DNA from: Bombyx mori
Lineage: Eukaryota > Arthropoda > Insecta > Lepidoptera > Bombycidae
Assembly (NCBI RefSeq): GCF_030269925.1
Contig: NC_085116.1
Span: forward strand, 13,950,001-14,014,000
Length of the DNA: 64,000 nucleotides
Direction: 5' to 3'
Shown here: positions 1 to 9,179 of the stretch, one piece after another
How the letters are laid out: the number at the start of each line of letters is the position of its first letter
Position numbering within the stretch: position 1 is the stretch's first letter
Translations under genes and position numbers: made by a program
Notes under the pieces: model-generated
Told to the model about the DNA's origin: nothing
Databases searched by the model: none
Seen by the model: the letters and a program-made list of their open reading frames with translations, nothing else

Positions 1-233
1 TTGTGAATAAGCAAACGCGATCAGTTAAAAAAATATGCTTTGTGAAAAAATAATACTTTAACAATTAAATGAGCAAATGATTGACGAAATTTCGAATTAC
101 TTACTAATCAAAGACATGATTAAATCTACTTTTAAATAGTTTATTCTTGCGTTTTTATTCAAATATGTCACCAGTATGGTGGTCAGAAGTACGCAAAATG
201 GTGAAGCATCTATAAGTGCTTGAGCATATATAT
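1..233. other. A+T-rich spacer, nothing recognised
   Basis: No convincing open frame or repeat family was recognised here. Confidence 0.4.
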
Positions 234-889
234 TTTTTAATCCTACCTATTCTGATAGCCTTGAGAGGCTATGTCAGCTTCGCCCTAACGTGTAGGTAAG
301 CTCACGGGGCTCAAACCGGAATGATGCTAACACTAGCCCAGCAAGAGCAGTGGTTCGCAGAATCTACCACCGGATCGGAAACGCGACCCACTGAGAAGAT
401 CCAGCGAGAAACTGAGTGGGCTGTGTCTGTGGGTTAATTCGCCCGTCGAGCCCTTCGTCGCAAGCGACGGATTCGACGAGAACGGTGACCGGTGCTTGTG
501 GTACCTAAAAGTACCGTCAATGGATCGGAAGGATCCGTAATGACGTGTTTTGGGCGACGTCGACTGTTTACCTTTCGGTCTACAGGATCGGGTATGTAAT
601 TTCCGGCGGCCACGGCAAGAGGGTTCTCATGTCGTGCCGCCCTCTCAAAGTGGCGCAATGATGCCGACTGTAGATACTTACTGACTGAGTCAAGCTCCAG
701 GTCATTATGGAGATCCACGTTCCTTAGGAAACATGGTGCTCCGATGGCTATCCTGCATAATCGGGATTGAATAACCTGAAGGGGTTTTAAGTTAGTGCGG
801 GCTGCGTGAGCAAAAACTACGCTTGCATACGTCACGACGGGGCGTATGCAAGTTTTGTAGAGTGGCGTGAGCATTGAAAACGCAACATG
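234..889 (-). mobile_element. 5'-truncated Jockey-like LINE, 3' end
   Basis: On the minus strand this holds the last part of a reverse-transcriptase ORF followed by a ~200-bp 3' UTR. The UTR has hallmark blocks also seen at 41263-42535, 45176-45550 and 60073-60262: a 'CTGAGTTTCTCGCCGGATCT' block, a 'GGTAGATTCTGCGAAGCA' block and a 'GAGCCCCGTGAGCTCAC' block. It ends in a short A/T tail near 234. The 5' truncation is typical of target-primed reverse transcription. The family resembles the Bombyx BMC1/Jockey-type LINEs, but the name is an inference. Confidence 0.85.
434..874 (-). pseudogene. LINE reverse transcriptase, C-terminal fragment
   Basis: This 146-codon open frame matches the C-terminal third of the LINE ORF2 at 41474-42529 almost residue for residue. 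Shared segments include YKTCIRPV.TYASVVFAHAAR, then NYIPDP.DR and SRRRPKHVI, then an Arg-rich C-terminus ending in RRARRAN. It starts downstream of the catalytic palm (no FADD box), so it is a dead 5'-truncated copy. The first methionine is fortuitous. Confidence 0.85.
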
Positions 890-1599
890 ATTTTTATGTT
901 AATGGACAAAACAAGTAGCTGCCGGAGATGAATGTTCTGCTCCGGGAATTGATTCTAGATCCCTAGGTCAGTAGTCAGTGTAATTAATAACTTTATAGCC
1001 ACTTGATCGCCGATAAATTTAGTTATTTTAGTTAACTGTTCACGGCGCTGCTACAGAAGGTCTGTATTTATTATTTGTTAATTAATCCCTGAATTTCGTG
1101 TCTTAGCCCCACGCTGGAAGGTTACAAATTATTTTAGCATTATTATTATGATTTTCCTTACGGCTACGTTTGCAATTTCTAAAAATTATTCTTATTAAAA
1201 ATTAATTAACTTCAGAATGCTTGTGCGAAATAATAAACTCTCTATCCCGATAAATTAGAAACTTCTAGACTAAATTAGCTTAGGTACAAAGTATTCTATC
1301 AACCTTGTAAGCCGCCTGTGAGGAGTGGGCGTAGGCGACACGCGGACTGCCAAAGCCATTCCACCAGCGATCACGGTTCACAGCGTTTAGAGATGTATGA
1401 CGTGATTACCTTGATACGGCGGAAACGACACGCGCGTTTAGTGGTAAATTATGTTCAGTTCCATCATGATTAAAGCAGAACATCATAGACTGTGAAGTTT
1501 TTATTTTATTAAACTACACCGACTAGCGTGGGTGTAGTTAAGGGCGACTGAGGGCATTCACCTGAGAATGGGTAGCAGCATTCTCGGAGTATTGTACCT
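890..1599. other. Spacer, nothing recognised
   Basis: A+T-rich DNA with a more G+C-rich patch near 1310-1440. No repeat family or coding region could be assigned. Confidence 0.35.
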
Positions 1600-1842
1600 T
1601 TATTTAACCTACCTAATCTCTGGTAGCCTCACGGGAAATATTTCAGCTACGCACGGTTTTGTCGGTGAAGATGCGGGGGATGTTTGAGAGAAATTGCCGA
1701 TACTAGCCCTAACAAGAGCAGTGCTTCGCTGAATCTAACACGGCTGAGAAGATCCGGCGAGAAACCCAGTGGATTATGTCTATGGGTTAGATTGCACGTT
1801 TAACTCTTCGTCTTCGCTTGCGTCATGAGCTCGAACGCTTGT
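1600..1842 (-). mobile_element. Jockey-like LINE 3' UTR remnant, diverged
   Basis: Read on the minus strand, it keeps the 'GAGAAGATCCGGCGAGAAAC' complement block and the 'AAGAGCAGTGCTTCGC' block of the LINE tail found at 41263-42535. It has many substitutions and a disrupted coding end, so it is an older copy than the one at 234-889. Confidence 0.65.
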
Positions 1843-1964
1843 TTCAGTGGGTTTTTAATGGTGGTATTACAATACCACTTCGATAGGTAGCATCATCATG
1901 TCTATTATTGCTGCAAGGCAGTCGGTTGTATCGACGAACCATTGAGATCCACTGGATGCAAACA

Positions 1965-2035
1965 ACGCAAGACCAATCGTTGCGGCGAGGCTTGGAGGAA
2001 GCCTATGTCCAGCAGTGAATGTCTGCGGGCTGAAA
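1965..2035 (+). mobile_element. RTE-type LINE 3' tail remnant
   Basis: It contains 'GCTTGGAGGAAGCCTATGTC' followed by CAGCAGTGAATGTCTGCGGGCTGA. This is the conserved 3' end of a very common lepidopteran RTE-like LINE (usual form: GGAGGAGGCCTATGTCCAGC, then a GATGATG tail). The same tail is at 36240-36308 and, on the other strand, at 27207-27290. Confidence 0.55.
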
Positions 2036-3006
2036 GTTAAATAGTCTGTTGTACGATACAATTAGACTTCGACCTCATGTCTTAAGGTTGAGGAATTCAT
2101 GTTGTGATGCCACGTTTCTTTAAATGAGACATTTTTAAACTCTTACCAAGTATAATTTGTTTGCAGAAACAATTGAACATTTTCCTTAACAACAAATAAA
2201 CTAGCATTTGTTTAGTTTAGTTTTTTAACCAATTCTACATTGAAATAAAATTATCATCTGTAGATCTACCAATAATTGAGAATCGTAGTGTTCAATCTTA
2301 TATTTTAAGATTATTCAATTACGTAACACATATTCATAAAACTAGAATTTAATGCTATGGAAAAAGGTATGTATTTATTGGCAACATTACAGATTAGAAA
2401 ATTGCAATTAAAATCATTCTATGGTATTTTCAATTTTTCGTGCAAATTATTTTTATTCACGTGACTGATTACATTAATTAGTTGTATTAACTCAACCGAG
2501 TCACAAAGAATAATCTTTTAAATATCACAGATCGCGAAAGAGAAGTCTAATAATTAGCTAGGGTCGATTTCACGAAATACGATGATCGGTTATAATTAAT
2601 TGACATTTAACGAAGATTTAATCAGTAACCAGTCTACAATCAAACGAACGAATGTTTCCTAGGCGCGTTGACGTTGAAATGTTGTTTATTTCCCTGTATT
2701 AAATCAGTTAAGACTAATGCGTGAACGATTATGCCAATACCTATAATTGATTAGCGCCCTGGAGCCGATAGTCTTTAGGTAAGCTGCAGTGTTGTCAAGA
2801 ATTGTGAATTGCGGAAATATTTTTTACTATAGGTAAAAAAGTAGTTCTGATTTAGTTGTTTAAAAAGAAATTGCACACTTGTGTGACGATATTGTATTTT
2901 TAATTTTAGTTATGATATGGGATATAATTTCGTACTTATTGTATATTTATAAAATTTTGATTTTTAAATTTTTTCTTTACAATTTATATTTTGAATTATT
3001 AATTTA
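2036..3006. other. A+T-rich spacer, nothing recognised
   Basis: Nothing beyond base-composition features was seen. There is no open frame of note. Confidence 0.4.
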
Positions 3007-3217
3007 CTAGCGACCCGCCCTCGCTTCGCTTCGGAAACATTAAAACACACATGAAACCAAAAAAAAAAAAAAATTAAAAAAAGTAGCCTATGTTCATCAG
3101 GGACAATGTCGGCTTCTAATGGAAAAAGAATTTTTCAAATCGGTCCAGTAGTTTCGGAGCCTATTCGAAACAAACAAACAAACAAATCTTTCCTCTTTAT
3201 AATATTAATATAGATTT
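3007..3217 (-). repeat. Short interspersed repeat, family D (reverse copy)
   Basis: It begins CTAGCGACCCGCCCTCGCTT and ends in a CTTTCCTCTTTATAATATTAA block. It includes the 'CAAATCGGTCCAGTAGTTTC' phrase seen in many moth interspersed repeats. The copy is inverted relative to 3258-3713 and shares its outer 31 bp with it. There is no coding capacity. Class (non-autonomous DNA element or LINE tail) is undetermined. Confidence 0.7.
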
Positions 3218-3257
3218 GTATTAATTTTATCTATACTTCTATAATATATCATATATT

Positions 3258-3713
3258 ATTATTATTATAAAGAGGAAAGATTTGTTTGTTTGTTTGTATT
3301 GAATAGGTTCCAAAACTACTGAACCGATTTGAAAAATTATTTCTCTGTTTGGAAGCTACACTATTCCCGAGTGACATGGGCTATAAATATTTTTTGAAAA
3401 AAATTGGGGATCCTTACTAAAGCTCCAATAATGTAACCCAAGGTGTGAAAAATTTCTTTACATCGCGTTGTTGTAAAACACGCGAACGCGCGCGTTTGAA
3501 AAACTATTGATGATAGAATAAAATAATGTACTACGACTTTGTAGAACACATTATTACTTACAAAAAGTGTCGCGACAGCGTATGTCTAACTATTATATTA
3601 TTTATGCTGCAATAAGTGTTCTTTTATTTAAAAAAATAAAACAACGTCAAATATTGTTGAAATTTTTGTTAAAGACCCAAGCGGAGCCGGAGTGGGCCGC
3701 TAGTAATATATAG
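3258..3713 (+). repeat. Short interspersed repeat, family D (forward copy)
   Basis: It begins with ATAAAGAGGAAAGATTTGTT, has the 'ACTGAACCGATTTGAAAAAT' phrase, and ends GGAGTGGGCCGCTAGTAATA, the counterpart of the family-D terminus at 43110-43140. The 62-codon open frame on the opposite strand inside it is chance. Confidence 0.65.
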
Positions 3714-3804
3714 ATTGGAATTTTTGTGACGATCGAATCGAAATCAAATCAAAAATCGGCCAGCAAAGCGGACTGAGTTTGGCTTGTTGTTAATACAATT
3801 TGAT

Positions 3805-4092
3805 AATATGTATATCTTATACCTTTAAACGAGCAATTCTTGTATATTAATATATATATAATCTGAATCTCGGAAACGGCTCCAACGATTTTCATAAAAT
3901 TTTGTATACAGGGGATTTCGGGGGCGATAAATCGATCTACCTACCATTTATTTTCAGAAAATGTTTTTTTATTCGTGTTTTCAAGAATCAACTCTTCCCG
4001 ACATCTATTGGCGAATAATAATACTATTTGTCTTAATTGAGGGCAGCTAACCGCTTTAAAGACACAAAAAGATAGCGTTATAAAAAAAAAAT
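3805..4092 (+). repeat. Interspersed repeat, family E
   Basis: This is the same sequence as 30431-30742 in opposite orientation. Shared blocks are TTTAAACGAGCAATTCTTGT, then CTGAATCTCGGAAACGGCTC, then GATAAATCGATCTA, then AATAATACTATT, then a GACACAAAA...GCGTTATAAAAAA end. No coding capacity is visible. Confidence 0.75.
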
Positions 4093-4794
4093 CATCTAGT
4101 GTGGTTTATATGAACACTGATTGATTCCTAAAGATTATCTATGAAACAATTTTCGGTAACTTTACAAATTTATAATCTAGCAACACCGTTAACGTGCACC
4201 TTGTCGCCACAGTTTAATGCCAACTCAGAGCCAAGGGTGTAAATTAAACGTTCGGAAATACTCAGCTTTGGCGTGTAAATCTTAACTTAAACAAGTATTA
4301 GCTGATAGCTTATTGGTTGTAGACACGGCATGACTTTAAACAGATGGAACATTTTCGAAACTTCTAATTAAAATTAAATATTTTTTCATTTATTCATTAT
4401 CATGTTAGTCCTGTGATAAGCAAATGAGTCCAGGGCCGTCTGTGATGGGGTTTAATGGTTGTGAAAGCTCATATGAAGTAGGAAGGATCTAAATACATTG
4501 TAATAAATACATGGATGCTTTGAGATATGCTTTAAAAAAACCCTTTTCATCTATTGATAATGAAAGGCATTTCAAGACTCCTTTGCTCTTGATATTGTAC
4601 CTACAGACCACATTCACATTAGGATATGTGTTATGATATGGTAATTGTAATTATTAATTAATTATATAGCAAGTAATTGTTTATTACCGCTGCATTCATC
4701 CAAAATACGTTGCCAGATATATTTTCTACAATGTACCATTTGGCTTTGGTATGACGGTGAATATGTTGTATGTTAGGTAGTTTCTATAAACGAG
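4093..4794. other. Spacer, nothing recognised
   Basis: A+T-rich DNA without supported genes or named repeats. Confidence 0.35.
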
Positions 4795-4880
4795 GTTTGA
4801 GGAGAGTTTTCAGTAGTAGTTTTGGCTGTCTACTTACCATCAGATAGGCAGTTTGCTCGTCTGCCTACAACAGCGATAAA
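4795..4880 (+). mobile_element. LINE 3' tail (CR1/Jockey-like), short remnant
   Basis: It ends CCATCAGATAGGCAGTTTGC, then TCGTCTGCCTACAACAGCGATAAAAAAA. This is the same 3' end as the LINE at 47023-47278, where it follows an RT C-terminus. Only the last ~80 bp are present. Confidence 0.55.
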
Positions 4881-5734
4881 AAAAATTGATTTTACATGCA
4901 ACTCATGAATATGAATAGAACTTTATAATTGATGTTATACGGGTGTTTTGTTGAATATCAGTTCTTTACAATTGTAATGAATTACTTGTCACGACAATAC
5001 TTTACGACGCATGCGTTGCGACAAGATTTTCACTTGTTTTTTTTTTCAAACGAAATTTTGAATAATGATTTGCTGATTCTAAATCAATTTTCAGAACTAG
5101 CCTACGCTTGAGCACCCAATGGAAACCTCTATAGAGTAAATTATAATTATTAATTGATTTCATACTATTGATGGCAGATAACTAATGATAGATTCTAGGG
5201 TACAACGTTATTACTGAGCTCGATTGAACAACCAATAATCAGTGTAATGAATGCGTTTAATTTCAGTCCCTACGCAGCTCTCAAATAACTGGTCACCGAT
5301 CAGATTATTGGCCTAAATCTATATTATACAGTGATTAAATAGATATTATGTACTAACTTCAATTAAGTTTACTCTACTCAAATACCCGAAGATTTTTTTT
5401 TAAAATTTAAATCTTTAAATGGCTTCTCTGTAAAGTTGCAAAAATTTCGGATGAAAAAAATTGCCCTTCGATATGAAAACCGCGATGTCGCTATTGGGAT
5501 TTGTGCCTTTGATGGTCTAGCCGGTTTAAAACTGGTGACGTTTTGAGTTACTTAAGCAATATCGTGGAAAAGGTTGTTTGGGACAATTTTTTTAACAAAT
5601 AAGAATAGTCCTCCACGGTCCTCGCCATTCCTGTTTCTACTAATTTCTTGTATTGAGTACTTTGTGCTTGAGATCGACCTCTCCATTGTATTAAATTAGA
5701 TCATGTTTTAGTATTACAGGTTTGCGGGGTAGCT
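4881..5734. other. Spacer, nothing recognised
   Basis: A 60-codon A+T-rich frame near 4929-5111 has no recognisable features and is probably chance. Confidence 0.35.
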
Positions 5735-5971
5735 CTTGCGTGGCTGACGACGTGCAGTGCCTCGCGCGCCTTTCTCAAGGCGTAGTTTGCCGGCAGGAAA
5801 TGGAAGAAGAGGAGGACCCCGATCTTCCTCTTCTCCCTCTTTTTCTCTGGAGGCGCCGGAGTTCGACATAACCCGGTCTATTACGCCCCTCGACCGGGTA
5901 TCCGTAAATGGATTCCCCAGATAAAAAAGGTGCTTTGTGAGCTCGTTCACCCATTTAAGCAATAAATAAAA
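5735..5971 (+). repeat. G+C-rich repeat-like block ending in a Bm1 tail
   Basis: A sharp G+C-rich island (about 5740-5910) in A+T-rich surroundings runs into GTGAGCTCGTTCACCCATTT, then AAGCAATAAATAAAA, which is the 3' tail of Bm1. The island holds a perfect 8-bp stem (ACCCGGTC at 5871-5878 with GACCGGGT at 5892-5899). I do not recognise the island itself. It may be the 5' part of a composite retroelement. Confidence 0.5.
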
Positions 5972-7355
5972 AAAACATAGTACCGTCACGTACGGACTCT
6001 TAGTTTCCTCATCTATGGTTGTACTGTAAATCATCATCGTCGGTAATTATGAGTGTAATCAGTGGCAATCACCCGGCACAGCGTTGCGGTTACAATTCGT
6101 GATGAAAGCATCTAACCACGATGCTCTACGTGAGAATTTTAATACAAACCTACTGGATTCAAATTATTCTTGAGACATTTATAAAGCAAGAAAAAACATG
6201 TATACTTGTATGTTACAGCCTGATGGGTGTGTGCAGTGTTTTGTTTTTTTTAATCATCTTACTATCTTGATACAGTTCGTTCGATTTTCCTGGAAATTTG
6301 TTTCAAAATATTTCTCAGCGTATTCATGATACATAAGCATTTTCAATTTTACTTCTCTATACAAGTTTACGCATAAAATATATATAAGATAGAATTTTTT
6401 TGAATAAGAGTTAAAAAAATTATAGATGAAGAGGCAAAAATATAACAGTTAAAGTACGATTTTTTTCTATTTGTCAACTCATTTCCTTTCTTTTGTTTAG
6501 AAGCCGGACAAGCTTGAGTGTTATTGAAATATTTTTTTTGGAAATTTGTTTGGATGTTTTTTTAAAACAAAACAATGGAATATGTATTATTTTGTATGTA
6601 ATGAATTTAAATCTTGCGGGTTCAATGAATATGGTCAAATTTCAAGACGAACGCTAGTTACATTCTACGCAATAAGAATATATAAAAAACATCGTAAATT
6701 GCTTTTTTCTAAAAATATTAGTAATTATTAACTTTTACTCTCTCTCCCCCCCCCCCTCTCTCTGTTTTTCTAACACTTACAATCTCATTATTTCAAGACT
6801 GTTTGCAGTCTTCACGGCATATCATATGTGTGTAATGGGTGAGAATTAGTGTAGGATTTATGGTTAGGTTCGGGTATGCAGACCTTGCTAACCAACATAA
6901 GCATTTTTTAGCCTCAAATGACGTATAAACATCATTTATCGATACTTGAACATCCTCTATGCACTGTTATACTTCTGCGAGACTTTGGCAATAGCATACG
7001 AACATTATATATTTAGAGTATCTGAACATGCGACCCTGTATCTGCGAGGGTTGTTCGACAAGGTTGTTTCAGCACGCCATCAAAATAAATTAGCGTGTGT
7101 TATGTCCACGGACAAGGCTAACCGGCTGATTATTGTGGCTAATTATACAGTTACCAGCGTCATTAACTTGAATTATATGTTATTATATTTATTTTGGACA
7201 TATTAAACATTATTAATATAGATATAATGATATGGAATACTTCAGAATGAATATAAAATATAAATCTTAATTGCGTTTTCTGTGATATAATAACAAAAAT
7301 AATATTTAAAGCCTATAATCTGTTTTAAAATTAATATTTTTAACAGTATTATTAT
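5972..7355. other. A+T-rich spacer with a CT/C tract
   Basis: A CT-rich simple repeat with an internal C run lies at about 6738-6764. Open frames at 6546-6731 and 6946-7206 have no signature and look like chance. This is the left flank of the errantivirus. Confidence 0.4.
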
Positions 7356-7359
7356 ACTA
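7356..7359. repeat. Target-site duplication, left (ACTA)
   Basis: ACTA directly precedes the 5' LTR and recurs immediately after the 3' LTR at 15793-15796. Four base pairs fits integration by a gypsy-group integrase. Confidence 0.85.
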
Positions 7360-7853
7360 TGTTATGTTATGCCCCTCACACTAGTACCTAAGTCATATAT
7401 CAATTCTCATAAACACATAATGTACTCTAACTCTTAGTTCTTAAGTTCTAAATCATTGTTACTATATAACATACTTATTTCCTCATGTTACTAAATCATA
7501 TGTATATTGTTTACTTTACTTCAGATCTTCATTTGGAATTAGAACATTTGTTAATATTGTATTCCTTTCACATTGGTAAAATTCCGTCATTTACTAATTA
7601 TGTCCTTACGGATTCTAAATATGTTTACCAATAAGGTTCATAGTCTAAATGACTCATTTACTAATTGTTTAGTAAATACTATTCTTGTATAAATTCTCTT
7701 TCTCCTTGAAACTTAGGAGTTCGTCATCAATCTTCAAACTTATAACATCATAACTCTGTCCGTGTAAGATCAGATTTTTGTAAAGGATAAATAAATTCAG
7801 TGTATATTAAAATAAAGTTTTTTTAAAACTACAAAACCGCTCACCGCGTAACA
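7360..7853 (+). repeat. Errantivirus 5' LTR
   Basis: 494 bp, starting TGTTATG and ending GTAACA, with the usual TG...CA termini. It should drive transcription of the genomic RNA. A TATAAA lies at 7688-7693, and an AATAAA polyadenylation-type signal lies near 7810, about 45 bp before the LTR end. Confidence 0.95.
7688..7693 (+). promoter_or_regulatory. TATA-like box in the 5' LTR
   Basis: TATAAA in the LTR, with an arthropod initiator-like TCATC about 35 bp downstream (near 7724). Placement is plausible but the true start site is not visible from sequence. Confidence 0.4.
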
Positions 7854-7857
7854 AATT

Positions 7858-7876
7858 TGGCGCAGTCGGTAGGATT
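7858..7876 (+). promoter_or_regulatory. Primer-binding site, tRNA-Ser type
   Basis: TGGCGCAGTCGGTAGGATT starts 4 nt after the LTR. As I recall insect tRNA-Ser 3' ends (GGCTGCGCCA), it is complementary to the acceptor and T-stem with one mismatch or G-U pair. tRNA-Ser priming is known for several Drosophila errantiviruses such as 17.6 and 297. Confidence 0.85.
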
Positions 7877-8072
7877 CCGCATAGAAATATCGCCAAGACG
7901 AAGTTTTAACGTGCATCACCGCATCGCGACGGAACTCACATCGCCAAGCAACAGCAGCAGCAACTACGGGACACACATCGCCCAGCAGCAGCCAGCAACC
8001 GCAAGACGACGTGAATCAAGCACGGTAGCTGAAGGCTTTTGAAATAACTTCGCCGAACAGACGAGATCCCAC

Positions 8073-8107
8073 ATGCAGAATCTAATTTTTATTGTACTGT
8101 GGTAAGT
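8073..8107 (+). promoter_or_regulatory. Leader AUG and candidate splice donor for env mRNA
   Basis: An ATG at 8073 opens a very short frame of mostly hydrophobic codons, ended by the TAA within a strong donor consensus, G|GTAAGT (cut between 8101 and 8102). If unspliced it is an 11-codon upstream ORF. If spliced it would place an AUG and a hydrophobic leader on a subgenomic RNA. Errantivirus env is known to be made from spliced RNA. This specific donor is my inference. Confidence 0.5.
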
Positions 8108-8312
8108 GGTTTTTATATGCTCTGAATTCATCCTTAATCCTTAATCTGTTACACAATCCTAAATCTTTTTCCTAAATCATATATATTGAACAAAATTTTA
8201 AAGCAAATCTTAAATCTTAAATCATCATAAATCAAATCAAGTTCGCGACTTTTAGTAGAATTTTTTTCAATATTTCTTAAATCATATATTTTCTTAAATC
8301 AAGCCATTCAAA

Positions 8313-9179
8313 ATGTTTAGCGCAGAAAACAAAAATATGGCTTTAGAAATTACGATTGCTACACTCTTACAATTAATTCCAGAATTTAATACATCATCTC
8401 CTAGCCAAGTGTATCGATTTATCAGATCATGCGACTCCGCGTTTAGTTTAGCTTCTGTTCAACAACATATGGTACTTTTAATATACGCGTTAAATAAAAT
8501 CACAGGGCCAAGTTCATCAGACGTTCATGCCAAACAGTTCTCAACGTGGTCTGATTTAAAATGCTTCCTAATACAAAAGTTTTCTCAAACTAAAACGTTA
8601 GGACATCTTATGTTAGAACTACAATCCATGTTCCAACAATCAAAAGAAACTGTTACTGAATATTTTCTTCGCGTGAATCTTTGTCGAAGTAAAATAATAG
8701 AAAAACTGTGTATCGAATATAACGATGAGACCTTAGAAGGACGTAAAATTACTGCTGAGGAAACAGCTCTCAATGTTTTTATTAACGGCTTAAACTCTGA
8801 CATAGGCGTAATGCTTAGAACCAGAGATTTCAACAATCTAACTGACGCCGGAAATTTTGCTATACAGGAAGAGAAAATTCGAAATATGAACAGTGCTAGA
8901 CAAAAACTCTTTAATATGAACCCTAGAACAGTTCCATATCAAAATCATAATCAATCTAGATATATTCGAACTTCACAACCAAACTCTAGCAACCATAATG
9001 TTACAAATGCCTTAAAATCCTGTAATTATTGCAAGAAGCCAGGTCATTTAATTCAAGAATGTCGTAAGAGACAATACAACGAAAGAAATAAACAAAATCC
9101 CAATTCAATCAAAATTAGTAATTTAAACTCGCAGGCGGCCGAACTCACGGGCAATGCTTCGGAAACCGCGAATATTTAA
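8313..9179 (+). CDS. gag: Errantivirus Gag polyprotein
   Basis: 288 codons encode the structural protein that forms the particle and binds genomic RNA. The start ATG at 8313 (context CAAAATG) is the first in frame. Residues about 80-125 (FSTWSDLKCFLIQKFS onward) look like a retrotransposon capsid region. A single CCHC zinc knuckle follows: C237, C240, H245 and C250 with the C-X2-C-X4-H-X4-C spacing, then a basic tail. The gene ends at TAA 9177-9179. The last ~58 nt overlap the pol frame and carry the frameshift signal, so most ribosomes should make Gag and a minority Gag-Pol. Length is close to the 17.6/297-group size; many relatives lack the zinc knuckle, which makes its presence worth noting. 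Confidence 0.93.
   Translation: MFSAENKNMALEITIATLLQLIPEFNTSSPSQVYRFIRSCDSAFSLASVQQHMVLLIYALNKITGPSSSDVHAKQFSTWSDLKCFLIQKFSQTKTLGHLMLELQSMFQQSKETVTEYFLRVNLCRSKIIEKLCIEYNDETLEGRKITAEETALNVFINGLNSDIGVMLRTRDFNNLTDAGNFAIQEEKIRNMNSARQKLFNMNPRTVPYQNHNQSRYIRTSQPNSSNHNVTNALKSCNYCKKPGHLIQECRKRQYNERNKQNPNSIKISNLNSQAAELTGNASETANI
9122..9169 (+). promoter_or_regulatory. Programmed -1 ribosomal frameshift signal
   Basis: TTTAAAC at 9122-9128 lies in Gag phase as T TTA AAC, the X XXY YYZ slippery pattern. A 6-nt spacer (9129-9134) follows, then a stem: GCGG 9135-9138 with CCGC 9166-9169, and CCGAA 9139-9143 with TTCGG 9158-9162. The stem has an AAA bulge at 9163-9165 and a 14-nt loop. The -1 frame has a stop codon at 9119-9121 just before the heptamer, so the overlap begins exactly at the slip site. 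Confidence 0.9.

Noticed and set aside
7857..8042. 61-codon frame in the errantivirus leader (begins at the primer site)
   Set aside because: It overlaps the primer-binding site, has no ATG at its start, and is followed by the real gag start. Composition is due to CAG/ACC-rich leader DNA.
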